Shown here: positions 45,147 through 54,573 of the stretch, one piece after another
Layout: every line of letters starts with the position of its first letter
Numbering within the stretch: the first letter of the stretch is position 1
From: Thiopontia sp964415865
GTDB lineage: Bacteria; Pseudomonadota; Gammaproteobacteria; GCF-002020875
Direction of reading: 5' to 3'
Assembly: GCA_964415865.1 (NCBI GenBank)
Contig: CAYQBY010000004.1
Span: 9,892 to 73,891, forward strand
DNA: 64,000 nt
Made by a program: the position numbers and the translations under genes
The notes under the pieces: model-generated
What the model saw: only the letters and a program-made list of their open reading frames with translations
What the model was told of the DNA's origin: nothing
The model's database searches: none

Positions 45147-46214
45147 TCAGACTGATGGGGATGGCTGATCCAGGGTTGGCCATGCGGAGATAACTGCCTT
45201 GACCAGGGTTGCCAGGGGAATAGCGAAAAACACCCCCCAGAACCCCCATATCCCCCCGAAGAAGAGAACTGCAACAATAATTGCAACTGGATGAAGATTA
45301 ACCACCTCTGAAAAAAGCAGTGGCACCAGGACATTACCATCCAGAGCCTGGATAACCCCGTAAATCAACATGATGGTTCCAAACTCCCCACTCCATCCAA
45401 ACTGGTAGAAGGCTACTGCAGCCACCGGAATAGTGACGACTGTTGCCCCAACAAATGGCACCAAAACAGAGAGGCCAACCAGAACCCCTAACAACAACGC
45501 ATATTGCAGACCCAAAAATACAAAAGCGATATAGGTTGCACCACCTACAATCAGCATCTCCCAGAACTTGCCACGTATATAGTTGCCAATCTGCAGATCC
45601 ACCTCACTCCAAACCTGTTCTGCAAGTGAACGATCATTTGGTAGAAATGCCGTTACCCATGAAAAAAGCTCTCTCTTGTCCTTTAACATAAAGAAAACCA
45701 GAAGCGGAACCAACACCAGATAAATCAGCATGGTTATTATTCCCGGGATATATCCAAGACTCTTCGCGAGTGCCTGCTGCGCAAATTCTGTCATTGAACG
45801 GCTGGCCGCGTTGGCAATCTCAGTTACCTGCTCCACACTTACGAGAGCGGGATAACTCTCAGGCAACTGGGAGAGCATCTCTCTTCCAGTCTGTACCATT
45901 GCCGGCACAGCAGATAGAAACTGTGTTATCTGTCTGGACAGTAGCGGCAACATCACCACTACCAGAAAAACCATAAAGGTGATGAAGAAGAGATAAATCA
46001 GCCAAACGGATAGAGATTGATTGGCTCCTCGATGTTGCAGCTGTTCAATTGGGGTATCCATCAAATATGCCAGCACAATGGCTACCAGAACAGGACCCAG
46101 GATCTGTCCAAACCAAATTACCACTGCAAAAACAGTCGTTAACAGAATTAACAGAATCACCAACTGTGGATTGGAAAGTTGGCGCTGAAACCAGTTTGAA
46201 AAGATATTATTCAT
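45147..46214 (-). CDS. perM: AI-2E/PerM family transporter
   Basis: The protein has about 355 residues from the ATG at 46214; a longer frame to 46262 would run far into the upstream gene. It has about seven or eight transmembrane helices: a pair near residues 15-55, one near 65-85, a cluster from 140 to 200 with YIPGIITMLIYLVLVPLLVF, and a final group from 215 to 340. A long periplasmic/amphipathic segment lies between. This is the AI-2E (PerM/YdiK/TqsA) family layout. What it moves is not known; sodium/proton exchange and signal export have both been reported for members. Its start overlaps the upstream stop by 8 nt. Confidence 0.85.
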   Translation of the reverse strand: MNNIFSNWFQRQLSNPQLVILLILLTTVFAVVIWFGQILGPVLVAIVLAYLMDTPIEQLQHRGANQSLSVWLIYLFFITFMVFLVVVMLPLLSRQITQFLSAVPAMVQTGREMLSQLPESYPALVSVEQVTEIANAASRSMTEFAQQALAKSLGYIPGIITMLIYLVLVPLLVFFMLKDKRELFSWVTAFLPNDRSLAEQVWSEVDLQIGNYIRGKFWEMLIVGGATYIAFVFLGLQYALLLGVLVGLSVLVPFVGATVVTIPVAAVAFYQFGWSGEFGTIMLIYGVIQALDGNVLVPLLFSEVVNLHPVAIIVAVLFFGGIWGFWGVFFAIPLATLVKAVISAWPTLDQPSPSV

Positions 46215-46566
46215 CAAGATATCTCTGATAGTGTAACTGGAAGATCTCCTCCAGCTCATCAATCACCTCGGTTGCCTCACGTCCATTCACCAAATGAGCA
46301 CTCATCAGATCGGCGCTCTGTTTCAGTAGCTTGTCATGGTTCAACATAGGATAAGTCTCCGACAACCTACGGACAGCCGCCACAACCCTCTCACTCTCTG
46401 GCCGCGGTAGATCCTGTGGACTCTCTTTTGCAGATACCTCTGGAAGATCATCAGGCTGAACTCCTCCTCTATCTGTATGCAGAAATGACGCATATCTTAA
46501 TAATGCATGACGATCATCAACACTTAATGCAGAAAACATCTTCTGCAGCTGCTCAAACTCATCCAT
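46207..46566 (-). CDS. Conserved hypothetical protein next to perM
   Basis: The 119-residue soluble protein has no signal peptide. It has a helical N-terminal part (about 1-32), a Pro/Ser/Glu linker (about 35-60) and a helical C-terminal part (about 61-119) with RRLSETYPMLNHDKLL and EATEVIDELEEIF. Its last codons overlap the perM start, and it begins 8 nt after the LysR gene stops. It is likely translated together with perM. I recall similar genes beside AI-2E transporters but no known function. Confidence 0.7.
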   Translation of the reverse strand: MDEFEQLQKMFSALSVDDRHALLRYASFLHTDRGGVQPDDLPEVSAKESPQDLPRPESERVVAAVRRLSETYPMLNHDKLLKQSADLMSAHLVNGREATEVIDELEEIFQLHYQRYLDE

Positions 46567-46573
46567 CTTTTAA

Positions 46574-47488
46574 TTAACTGGATGCGTCTACCTTGTATGC
46601 ATCACAATACTCTTTGGCAAACTCCAGCAACTCATCCATCGCCCGCAACCTGAATTTCTGTTTCTGATGAACAAAGGAGAATGGACGCACCATATGTGGA
46701 TCAAGACGAATCATCTTGACTGTACCCAATTGCAGCTCTTTCTGGATTGATGCCTTGGAGATAATAGTAATGCCAATCCCTGACTCAACAGCACCCTTTA
46801 TCGCCTCTGGACTGCCAAGCTCCATAATAACATTGAGATCAGCAGGATTGACCCCGGCCTCTGTCAGGTAGTCATGGATTACCTCACGCGTGCCAGACCC
46901 CTCCTCTCGCCAGATATATGGATACTCCTTAAGCTGTTCTATCTTGATAGATTCTTTGCTGGCTAGCGGATGACCAGGAGGCACAATCAACACTAACTCG
47001 TCCTCACGACAGAGATCCAGCTGCAGTTTCTTGTTGGATACAGGCGCCTCAACAATACCCAGATCAATTACATTATTTTCAACCATGGAGACTACGCTAT
47101 CGGTATTTCCAACCTTCAGGCGAACCGTAACCGATGGATGCTTCTCGTGAAATCTTCCCAACATGTTGGGCACCATATACTCGGCAATAGTGGTACTTGC
47201 CCCCACAATCAATACCCCACTTACCTCTCCAGTCATCTCACGAACTGCATTATCCATCTCACCATAGAGATCAAGAATGCGTGCCGCATACTCAAAAACA
47301 CGTCCACCAGCCTCGGTAAGGGTTATTCGATTATGGGTGCGATCAAACAGACGGGTATTAAAATAGTCCTCCAGTTGTCGTACCTGAAAGGTGACTGCAG
47401 GCTGCGTCATATGGAGTGACTCTGCAGCTTTTGTAAAACTGAGCATACGAGCCACGGTGTGAAAAACTTGTAATCTACGGTCTGCCAT
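46574..47488 (-). CDS. LysR-family transcriptional regulator
   Basis: The 304-residue protein has an N-terminal winged HTH (SFTKAAESLHMTQPAVTFQV, about 17-36), a linker helix and a periplasmic-binding-like effector domain (about 92-295). The latter has GASTTIAEYMVP and a WREEGSGTREVI segment seen in the CysL/CbbR-like branch. Regulators of this branch often control sulfur or carbon assimilation genes. The effector and targets here are unknown. It is followed by the small conserved gene and perM on the same strand, and is 124 nt downstream of the adenosine-kinase-like gene. Confidence 0.88.
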   Translation of the reverse strand: MADRRLQVFHTVARMLSFTKAAESLHMTQPAVTFQVRQLEDYFNTRLFDRTHNRITLTEAGGRVFEYAARILDLYGEMDNAVREMTGEVSGVLIVGASTTIAEYMVPNMLGRFHEKHPSVTVRLKVGNTDSVVSMVENNVIDLGIVEAPVSNKKLQLDLCREDELVLIVPPGHPLASKESIKIEQLKEYPYIWREEGSGTREVIHDYLTEAGVNPADLNVIMELGSPEAIKGAVESGIGITIISKASIQKELQLGTVKMIRLDPHMVRPFSFVHQKQKFRLRAMDELLEFAKEYCDAYKVDASS

Positions 47489-47612
47489 AATCTTTTCCCA
47501 AAATTTCTCCCCTTGGAGAACCTTCCTGATAAAGGGACTTTATAACATAAAAAAGATCAATACTCCAATAGGGAGCATCGTGGCAGTCGTCAACAATAAA
47601 ACATACAGTTAC

Positions 47613-48545
47613 TCAGAAATCTTCACTAAATGCCTCACGATATGACTCTCTGAACTGATCCATTGTGAAGTGATGGTTCTGGGTTCCATGGGTACCTATC
47701 TTTATGGATCCTAGCAGTGAGGCAATCTGCCCAGTGGTCTTCCACTCCATTTCATTAAGTAGCCCAAACAGCAATCCTGCGCGGAAAGCATCGCCACAAC
47801 CTGTTGGATCCAGTGTATGCTCAACAGAAACTGCTGGAATATCAATACGATGCCCTCCGGTGTAGATAACAGATCCCTCTCCCCCTCGGGTAACTATCAA
47901 CGCATCCACACGTTCTGCAATCTCCACTGCGCTCAATCCGGTACGCTCCTGCATCAGAGCAGACTCATAATCATTTACTGCAATCCAGGTCGCCTGATCA
48001 ATAAATTGAATAAGGTCCTCCTTGCCAAACATCGGCAACCCCTGCCCCGGATCAAAAACAAACGGAATATCTGCCTCCGCAAACTGGGTGGCATGCTCTA
48101 CCATCCCATCGCGCCCATCAGGTGAGACAATTCCCAGAGAGACCCCGGCAATATCAGAGACAGAGTTGAGGTGTGATGAATTCATGGCGCCCGGATGAAA
48201 TGCCGTTATCTGATTATCATCCATATCTGTGGTAATAAAGGCCTGGGCGGTATAGCTATCAGCAACCTCTTGCAGACCCTTGGTTGAAATTCCAGACTTC
48301 TCCATCCATGCACGATATGGCGCAAAATCGGCGCCAACAGTCGCCATTGGGATGGATTGTGCTCCCAACAGGTTCAGATTATAGGCAATGTTGCCGGCTG
48401 TGCCTCCAAACTCACGGCGCATCTCCGGGACCAGAAAAGAGACATTCAACATATGCACCTTGTCCGGCAGAATATGATTCTTAAACTTGTCAGGAAAAAC
48501 CATAATCTGGTCAAAGGCGTAAGAGCCGCATATAAGTGCTGTCAT
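47613..48545 (-). CDS. PfkB-family kinase, adenosine-kinase-like
   Basis: The 310-residue ribokinase-fold protein has GGTAGNIAYNLNLLG (about 47-61) and the anion-hole/catalytic motif DPTGCGDAFRAG (about 242-253). The N-terminal half (FPDKFKNHILPDKVHML, SFLVPEM, AFHPGAMNSSH) closely resembles, from memory, the actinobacterial AdoK adenosine kinase rather than ribokinase or phosphofructokinase. Adenosine phosphorylation would fit its place 18 nt after gcvPB: adenosine comes from S-adenosylhomocysteine turnover in the one-carbon cycle. The exact substrate remains an inference. Confidence 0.85.
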   Translation of the reverse strand: MTALICGSYAFDQIMVFPDKFKNHILPDKVHMLNVSFLVPEMRREFGGTAGNIAYNLNLLGAQSIPMATVGADFAPYRAWMEKSGISTKGLQEVADSYTAQAFITTDMDDNQITAFHPGAMNSSHLNSVSDIAGVSLGIVSPDGRDGMVEHATQFAEADIPFVFDPGQGLPMFGKEDLIQFIDQATWIAVNDYESALMQERTGLSAVEIAERVDALIVTRGGEGSVIYTGGHRIDIPAVSVEHTLDPTGCGDAFRAGLLFGLLNEMEWKTTGQIASLLGSIKIGTHGTQNHHFTMDQFRESYREAFSEDF

Positions 48546-48563
48546 TTTCTGTCTATTCCTTAG

Positions 48564-50039
48564 TTACTGTTTATACCAATTGAGATCCAACTCTCGTGCT
48601 GCACGCACATCATCCAGACGCCTTACTGGCAGCGTCCATGGAGCACCCTTTACCTGATCCGGTGAATCTTTTGCCTCCTGCAGGATCTGCACCATGGCAT
48701 CCACAAACGCATCAAGAGTCTCCTTGTCCTCTGTCTCTGTTGGCTCAATCAACAGACACTCCGGAACCAGCAGAGGAAAATATGTGGTTGGGGCATGGTG
48801 ACCGTAATCCAGTAGACGCTTGGCAAAATCCATTGCCGACACCCCAAGTTCCTTTGCCTCTCTCTTCAACGTGACAATAAATTCATGGGTGGCACGCCGC
48901 TCGGGAATTGCAAGAGAAAAACCGGCCTGCTCCATCTTCTTCATCAGATAGTTGGCATTCAAAACCGAATAGTCTGCTACCCGTTCCATACCATCTGTAC
49001 CCAACATCTTTGCATAGACATAGGCACGCAACAGTATTCCAACGTTTCCACTCCACGCAGAGAGACGACCAATACTCTCCGGACAGTCATTCTCATCCAT
49101 CCAACCATACTCTGCTGCCTGACCAGACGAGTCAGCATCTATCTTTTTAACCATAGGGATTGGCAGATATGGAGCCAATCGACTGTTTGCAACCACCGGA
49201 CCTGCACCCGGTCCACCACCACCATGCGGGGTTGAAAAGGTCTTATGAACATTGATATGGATAACATCGAATCCCATATCACCGGGACGTGTCTTGCCAA
49301 GAATCGCGTTCAGATTAGCGCCATCATAGTAAAGCAGTCCTCCTGCCTTATGCATGATGTCAGCAATCTCCTCGATCCTGCGCTCAAATACACCGAGGGT
49401 GGATGGGTTTGTCAGCATAATTCCTGCCGTCTGTGGCCCAACCACCTCGCGCAGGGCGGCCACATCCACATCACCAGAGTCATTGGTCGGGATCTCCCTA
49501 ACCTTATAGCCACACATAACCGCAGAGGCAGGATTTGTTCCATGTGCAGCATCAGGCACCAAAATCTCATTCCTGTCATCATCATCCCGGGCATCGTGAT
49601 ATGCACGAATCATTGCAACCCCGGCAAATTCACCCTGTGCACCTGCCGCAGGTGTCAGTGAGGCAGCCTCCATTCCAGTTACCTGCTGCAGCATCTCCTG
49701 TAGCTCATATAAACACGCCATCACCCCCTGCCCTAAAGCTGCATCACTTGCAGGATGACGATTTAAAAAACCAGACTGCATCGCCAGTGTATTGGAGCTG
49801 CGCGGATTGTACTTCATGGTGCACGAACCCAGAGGGTAGAAGTTAGTATCAATCGAGAAGTTTTTCTGTGAAAGCCGCGTATAGTGACGCACAGCCTGCA
49901 GCTCGGATACTTCAGGCAACTGTACCTCTGCTCTTCTTTTCAGTGATTCAGGAATGGTATCTAGCGAATAACCGGAATCAACAATCCTTTGTGCTCTATT
50001 CTCTCTGCCCGGCTCTGAACGCTCGAAAATCAACATCAC
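48564..50039 (-). CDS. gcvPB: Glycine dehydrogenase (decarboxylating) subunit 2
   Basis: This is the PLP-bearing subunit of the split P protein of the glycine cleavage system. The 491-residue protein has YPLGSCTMKYNP (about 67-78), DAAHGTNPASA (about 172-182) and the PLP lysine in HINVHKTFSTPHGGGGPG (Lys at about 264). Its ATG overlaps the gcvPA stop by 4 nt. Enterobacteria and Pseudomonas use a fused GcvP, so the split form places this organism with other gammaproteobacterial branches. Confidence 0.96.
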   Translation of the reverse strand: MMLIFERSEPGRENRAQRIVDSGYSLDTIPESLKRRAEVQLPEVSELQAVRHYTRLSQKNFSIDTNFYPLGSCTMKYNPRSSNTLAMQSGFLNRHPASDAALGQGVMACLYELQEMLQQVTGMEAASLTPAAGAQGEFAGVAMIRAYHDARDDDDRNEILVPDAAHGTNPASAVMCGYKVREIPTNDSGDVDVAALREVVGPQTAGIMLTNPSTLGVFERRIEEIADIMHKAGGLLYYDGANLNAILGKTRPGDMGFDVIHINVHKTFSTPHGGGGPGAGPVVANSRLAPYLPIPMVKKIDADSSGQAAEYGWMDENDCPESIGRLSAWSGNVGILLRAYVYAKMLGTDGMERVADYSVLNANYLMKKMEQAGFSLAIPERRATHEFIVTLKREAKELGVSAMDFAKRLLDYGHHAPTTYFPLLVPECLLIEPTETEDKETLDAFVDAMVQILQEAKDSPDQVKGAPWTLPVRRLDDVRAARELDLNWYKQ

Positions 50040-51409
50040 TCGCCCTCCTCAGCCAATACGGCCTCAAGCGCTACTGTAAACCGCTCTATGTCAGAGTCAC
50101 TGCGTAGTTCTGTGGCACAGACCAAAAGAGCGTTCTCGCCGAGCTCTGGATAATTCTCAGCCAGCGCAATGCCGCCTACAATATCCTGCCAAACCAGTGC
50201 AGCCAGAACCTCATCAGCCGGTTTTGGCAGATTAATTACTAGCTCATGAAAAAATGGGGATGTGAAGTTCTGGGTAACCCCATCAACGGCAGTCAAACGG
50301 TCAGCCAGTTTGTGGCTATTTTGGTGAGAGCCAGACGCCATCTGTTTCAACCCAGAACCACCCATCAGACTCATAAAAATTGTGGCTGCTGTCACCATCA
50401 ACCCCTGATTAGTACATATATTGGATGTCGCCTTGGAGCGCCGAATATGCTGCTCTCTGGCCTGCAGGGTCAGAGCAAACCCTGGATGATCCTCAAGATC
50501 ACGGGTCTGCCCAATCAGACGTCCAGGCAACTGCCTGACCAGTGCTTTTGTAGAGCAGAGGAACCCTAGAAATGGCCCACCTGAAGAGAGCGGAATTCCC
50601 AATGGTTGCCCCTCCCCACAAACAATATCTGCACCCTTCTCGCCCCACTCACCTGGTGGACTCAACAGAGCAATCGCCACAGGATTAACACAACCAATTA
50701 CCAGCATACCGTGTTTATGCGCCATATCAGTTAGGCCATGCACATCCTCGAGCGTACCAAAGTAGCCCGGCAACGGAATTACCAGCGCCGTGTAATCATC
50801 TCCCTCCTCAATATTTAGTGAGCCAGGATCAACCACCCCTTTTTCTATATCATAATCAAGCTCAACCAGCTCAATTCCCTGGTGACGAACCAGGGTATGA
50901 ACCACCTTTCTATAGGTTGGGTTCACGGTTTTCGGCATCAGAATGCGTTTTGACTTTGAACGACGATTTGCCCGTACCGCCATCAATACAGCCTCGGCCA
51001 GAGCTGATGCACCATCATAGAGTGAGGCATTCGAAACATCCATTGCCATCAGACTGGATACCATTGATTGATATTCGTAGAGCATCTGCAGGGTACCCTG
51101 ACTAGCCTCAGCCTGGTACGGTGTATAGGCAGTATAAAACTCTCCTCTTGTGGCCAACTCCCATACTGCTGCCGGAATATGATGTTGATAGGCACCACCA
51201 CCAGCAAAGCAGAGCACTCCATCATCTGCAGCTGCCCGCTCTCGCATCAACTGTCCTATCTCCATTTCACCCATACCATCTTGTGGATTTGCAGGGCTAT
51301 CAGCGCGCAGAGATTGTGGAATCTCCTCAAACAGATCATCAATCTGTTGGGCGCCTATGGCATTCAACATGGATGCCGTCTCGGACTGAGTATGGGGAAT
51401 AAATGGCAT
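50036..51409 (-). CDS. gcvPA: Glycine dehydrogenase (decarboxylating) subunit 1
   Basis: This is the partner subunit that forms the active P protein with GcvPB. The 457-residue protein starts MPFIPHTQSETASMLNAIG and has FAGGGAYQHHIPAAV (about 68-82), TAYTPYQAEASQGTLQMLYE (about 93-112) and VSNASLYDGASALAEA (about 124-139), all typical of subunit 1. It lacks a PLP lysine, as expected. It lies 3 nt after gcvH and overlaps gcvPB. Confidence 0.96.
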   Translation of the reverse strand: MPFIPHTQSETASMLNAIGAQQIDDLFEEIPQSLRADSPANPQDGMGEMEIGQLMRERAAADDGVLCFAGGGAYQHHIPAAVWELATRGEFYTAYTPYQAEASQGTLQMLYEYQSMVSSLMAMDVSNASLYDGASALAEAVLMAVRANRRSKSKRILMPKTVNPTYRKVVHTLVRHQGIELVELDYDIEKGVVDPGSLNIEEGDDYTALVIPLPGYFGTLEDVHGLTDMAHKHGMLVIGCVNPVAIALLSPPGEWGEKGADIVCGEGQPLGIPLSSGGPFLGFLCSTKALVRQLPGRLIGQTRDLEDHPGFALTLQAREQHIRRSKATSNICTNQGLMVTAATIFMSLMGGSGLKQMASGSHQNSHKLADRLTAVDGVTQNFTSPFFHELVINLPKPADEVLAALVWQDIVGGIALAENYPELGENALLVCATELRSDSDIERFTVALEAVLAEEGE

Positions 51410-51412
51410 CGA

Positions 51413-51796
51413 CTACTCCGCCTCTACAACTGCAGCATAACCATCTGCATCCAATAACTGATCAAAATCCCCCTCATCAGCGAGCTTGATTTTCATGATC
51501 CATGAATCATAAGGGGCATCATTAACCTGTTCCGGGCTGTCCATCAGCTCCTCATTAACCTCAACAATCTCGCCACCCAGGGGAGCATATAGATCAGAGG
51601 CAGCCTTTACCGACTCCACAACCCCACACTCCCCATCTGCTTCAACCTCTACACCAACCTCAGGCAACTCAACAAATACGATATCTCCAAGCAACTCTTG
51701 AGCATGGTCTGTAATACCAATTGTTACAGTTCCTGCATCATTACTTATCCACTCATGGCTCTTGCTATATCTCAGACCAGCTGGAATCTCACTCAT
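51413..51796 (-). CDS. gcvH: Glycine cleavage system H protein
   Basis: GcvH is the lipoyl carrier that moves the aminomethyl group between the P, T and L proteins. The 127-residue protein has the biotinyl/lipoyl fold with the lipoylated Lys64 in VESVKAASDLYAP. RYSKSHEWI (about 10-18) is the conserved N-terminal segment. It lies between gcvT (26 nt upstream) and gcvPA. Confidence 0.96.
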   Translation of the reverse strand: MSEIPAGLRYSKSHEWISNDAGTVTIGITDHAQELLGDIVFVELPEVGVEVEADGECGVVESVKAASDLYAPLGGEIVEVNEELMDSPEQVNDAPYDSWIMKIKLADEGDFDQLLDADGYAAVVEAE

Positions 51797-51822
51797 TTAA
51801 CTCTCCCTCTTAAACTCTACAA

Positions 51823-52917
51823 TTAATTAACAGATTTACCATCCCGTACAAACATCGGCTTACCAATAGTTGCCGGGATCCGCCTACCTCTAATATCTAC
51901 ATCACAACTGCCTGTAACTGATGACTCAATACGGGCAAGTGCTATGGTTTGTTTCAGGGTTGGTGAAAACCCTCCACTTGTAACCTCACCAACCTCTCTA
52001 TCACCAACAAACAATTTCTGGTGAGAACGCATTACCCCTCTACCATCAAGCAACAGACCAACCAACTTACGCGGCACACCACTGGCTTTTTGCTGTTCCA
52101 GAGCTAACCGCCCAATAAAATCTCGACTCTCGGGGTCCAGCGCAACTGTCCATGATAGTGCAGACTCCAACGGTGTTGTCTCCTCTGTCATGTCTACACC
52201 ATAAAGCATCATACCTGCCTCGAGACGCAGGGTATCTCTGGCGCCCAGACCACATGGCTCAACACCCGCGTCCACCATTGCCTGCCAGAACGGTTCTGCA
52301 TCTGCGTGCGGCAACATCACCTCAAAGCCATCTTCACCGGTGTATCCAGTACGGGCAATAAAACCCTCTTCCACCTCAGCAGCATAAAAACGATCCAGAG
52401 ACTCAACCGTATCGCGAGACTCATCTTTCAGCCACTGCAATATAATTGAGCGTGCCTCTGGCCCCTGCAGAGCCACCATGGACAACTCTAGTCTCTCGGT
52501 TAATTCTGCATCAAACCCAGAGAGCTTATCTTGCATCCAGGCCAGATCATTGGTTCTGGTTGCTGCATTGGTAACTATCCGAAAGTTATCTTGCCCCATC
52601 CAGTAGACAATCAGGTCATCAATCACCCCCCCCTGCTCATTCAACATACAAGAGTAGAGAGCCTTGCCTTCGGTTTTTAGGCGAGCAACATCATTGGCTA
52701 ATAGTTTTTGCAGATAATTGGTGGCATCCGCTCCAGCAAGATCGCTGACAACCATATGAGACACATCAAACATGCCAGCCCTGTTACGAATCTGATGGTG
52801 CTCATCCACCTGTGAACCATAATGAAGTGGCATCTCCCAGCCGGAGAAATCGACCATCTTCGCACCTGCACGCTTATGTGCTTCATTGAGTGCGGTCTTC
52901 TTTAATTCCTGTGACAT
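51823..52917 (-). CDS. gcvT: Aminomethyltransferase (glycine cleavage T protein)
   Basis: GcvT passes the methylene group to tetrahydrofolate and releases ammonia. The 364-residue protein has SGWEMPLHYGSQVDEHHQIR (about 25-44), FDVSHM (about 50-55) with the catalytic Asp region, LGARDTLRLEAGMMLYG (about 222-238) and VGEVTSGGFSPTLKQTIALA near the end. It is the first gene behind the glycine riboswitch. The start has GGA only a few nt upstream, which is close for a ribosome-binding site. Confidence 0.96.
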   Translation of the reverse strand: MSQELKKTALNEAHKRAGAKMVDFSGWEMPLHYGSQVDEHHQIRNRAGMFDVSHMVVSDLAGADATNYLQKLLANDVARLKTEGKALYSCMLNEQGGVIDDLIVYWMGQDNFRIVTNAATRTNDLAWMQDKLSGFDAELTERLELSMVALQGPEARSIILQWLKDESRDTVESLDRFYAAEVEEGFIARTGYTGEDGFEVMLPHADAEPFWQAMVDAGVEPCGLGARDTLRLEAGMMLYGVDMTEETTPLESALSWTVALDPESRDFIGRLALEQQKASGVPRKLVGLLLDGRGVMRSHQKLFVGDREVGEVTSGGFSPTLKQTIALARIESSVTGSCDVDIRGRRIPATIGKPMFVRDGKSVN

Positions 52918-52977
52918 ATCCTGGCTCTTGGTCTATTGCTAACGCAGCCATATACAAAGCGCATACAGCGACAACAA

Positions 52978-53157
52978 ACCCCTCTGTCCGGGAACCTGAG
53001 AGATTGGGCAAACTATTTAAAATCTGCCTTCCCCTTCGGTAGATCATGCCGATCTTCTCCAGAGCCAGTATTTAGATATCGTAGTCCTTTTGCCTGAGCG
53101 TTTCCGGGCTGTTGCGCCTTCGGCGGCCTGCTAGAGCAGACTCTCTCCCACGATCTG
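52978..53157 (-). promoter_or_regulatory. Tandem glycine riboswitch upstream of gcvT
   Basis: Read on the minus strand, two aptamers stand in series. The first (about 53157-53074) has the GGAGAGA start, the GCCGCCGAAGGCGCAA core and CTCAGGCAAAAGGAC. The second (about 53070-52978) has CTCTGGAGA, ACCGAAGGGG and CTCTCAGGTTCCCGGACAGAGG. These are the conserved elements of glycine aptamers, with the short linker expected of cooperative pairs. It ends about 60 nt before gcvT and should switch on glycine degradation when glycine is high. A TAGAAT (53177-53172) just upstream may be the -10 of the promoter. The interval 52918-53248 holds no gene. Confidence 0.95.
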
Positions 53158-53248
53158 AAACTGAGCTGAAAATTCTACCCTGATCCGCAAGGTAGTGCCA
53201 TTCAGATTTTAAATAGGTAGAAAATTATTGATTGATGTCCAAGCGAAC

Positions 53249-54556
53249 TCAACGAGACATGAATGATTCAATCTCGTCAGCACTCTTGGGGGCGCCATCA
53301 GTTATAACCTCACACCCCTGACTGGTTACTACAACATCATCCTCGATTCGAATACCAATCCCCTGCCATTTCCTGGCAACTCCCTTCATCCCTTGCGGGA
53401 TATAGAGCCCTGGCTCAACTGTCATCACCATTCCCGGCTCCAGTTGACGCCACTTTCCATCCACCTTGTATTCACCTACATCATGAACATCCATTCCAAG
53501 CCAATGGCTGGTTTGGTGCATATAGAATCTTTTGTATTTCTCATCTTTGATCAGACTATTCAGGTCTCCCTTTAGAATTTTCAGCTCCAACAACCCTTTG
53601 GTTACAGCCCTTACAGCAGCACGGTGGGGAGCATCAAAACGTCTGCCCGGGCGAATCTGCCTGATTGCCATCTTTTGTGCAGCCAGAACGATCTCATAGA
53701 GCTGGCGTTGCACCGTAGAGAAACGACCATTAACAGGGAATGTACGAGTGATGTCTGCAGCATATCCATCATACTCGGCACCTGCATCAATCAATACCAG
53801 CTCACCATCCTGCAGATAGTTACTATTTTTGATGTAGTGAAGTGTACAGGCACTGTTTCCCCCGGCCACAATCGAGTCATAGGCAACAGTTCGTACTCCA
53901 TGAGTTGAAAACTCATGAAGAATCTCTCCCTCTACCTCTGATTCAACCATCTCTGGCCGGCAATATCTCATCGCCCTGCGATGTGCTGCAACTGTAATAG
54001 CTGCAGCTTTTTTCATAAGACGGATCTCTGCAGCTGACTTGATCAGGCGCATCTCATGCAACAGTGGATCCAGCAACTGTACCGTCTGTGGAGTCACAAT
54101 ACCGGCACGACTCTGCTGACGAAATGATCTCAACTGCTTAAGTAATCCCTGCTCAATCGTACTCTCTTCGCCCAGATTGAAATATACATGCTGCACCCCT
54201 GCAAGCAGCTCAGGCAGTTTTTCGCTCCACTGCCCAACAGGCCATGCCTCGCTCATTCCCATATCTGAAACGGCACGCTCTGTTCCCAACCTTGCGCCCG
54301 TCCACTGCTCCTGCTCTCGATCTCTCTCCTGACAAAACAGCATCGATGAACCCCTGTTGCCACTCTTTTTTATCACCAACACGGCATCCGGCTCTGCAAA
54401 CCCGGTCAGATAATAGAAGTCACTCTCAGGGTGATATGAATACTCAACGTCTCTATTACGAATATGGTGTGGAGCTGCCGATAAAATAGCAATGGAATCA
54501 GACTCCATCTTTCTTAACAGCTGCCTGCGACGACCTGCAAATACCTTCTGGTTCAT
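53249..54556 (-). CDS. pepP: Xaa-Pro aminopeptidase P
   Basis: PepP removes N-terminal residues preceding proline. The 435-residue pita-bread metallopeptidase has the N-terminal domain (about 1-165) and the dimetal site: LIDAGAEYDGYAADITRTFP (two Asp, about 254-273), HQTSHWLGMDVHDVG (His, about 347-361), MTVEPGLYIP (Glu, about 382-391) and GIRIEDDVVVT (Glu, about 404-414). It follows ygfB by 17 nt, the standard order. Confidence 0.95.
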   Translation of the reverse strand: MNQKVFAGRRRQLLRKMESDSIAILSAAPHHIRNRDVEYSYHPESDFYYLTGFAEPDAVLVIKKSGNRGSSMLFCQERDREQEQWTGARLGTERAVSDMGMSEAWPVGQWSEKLPELLAGVQHVYFNLGEESTIEQGLLKQLRSFRQQSRAGIVTPQTVQLLDPLLHEMRLIKSAAEIRLMKKAAAITVAAHRRAMRYCRPEMVESEVEGEILHEFSTHGVRTVAYDSIVAGGNSACTLHYIKNSNYLQDGELVLIDAGAEYDGYAADITRTFPVNGRFSTVQRQLYEIVLAAQKMAIRQIRPGRRFDAPHRAAVRAVTKGLLELKILKGDLNSLIKDEKYKRFYMHQTSHWLGMDVHDVGEYKVDGKWRQLEPGMVMTVEPGLYIPQGMKGVARKWQGIGIRIEDDVVVTSQGCEVITDGAPKSADEIESFMSR

Positions 54557-54573
54557 TGTGTACAGAGGATCCC

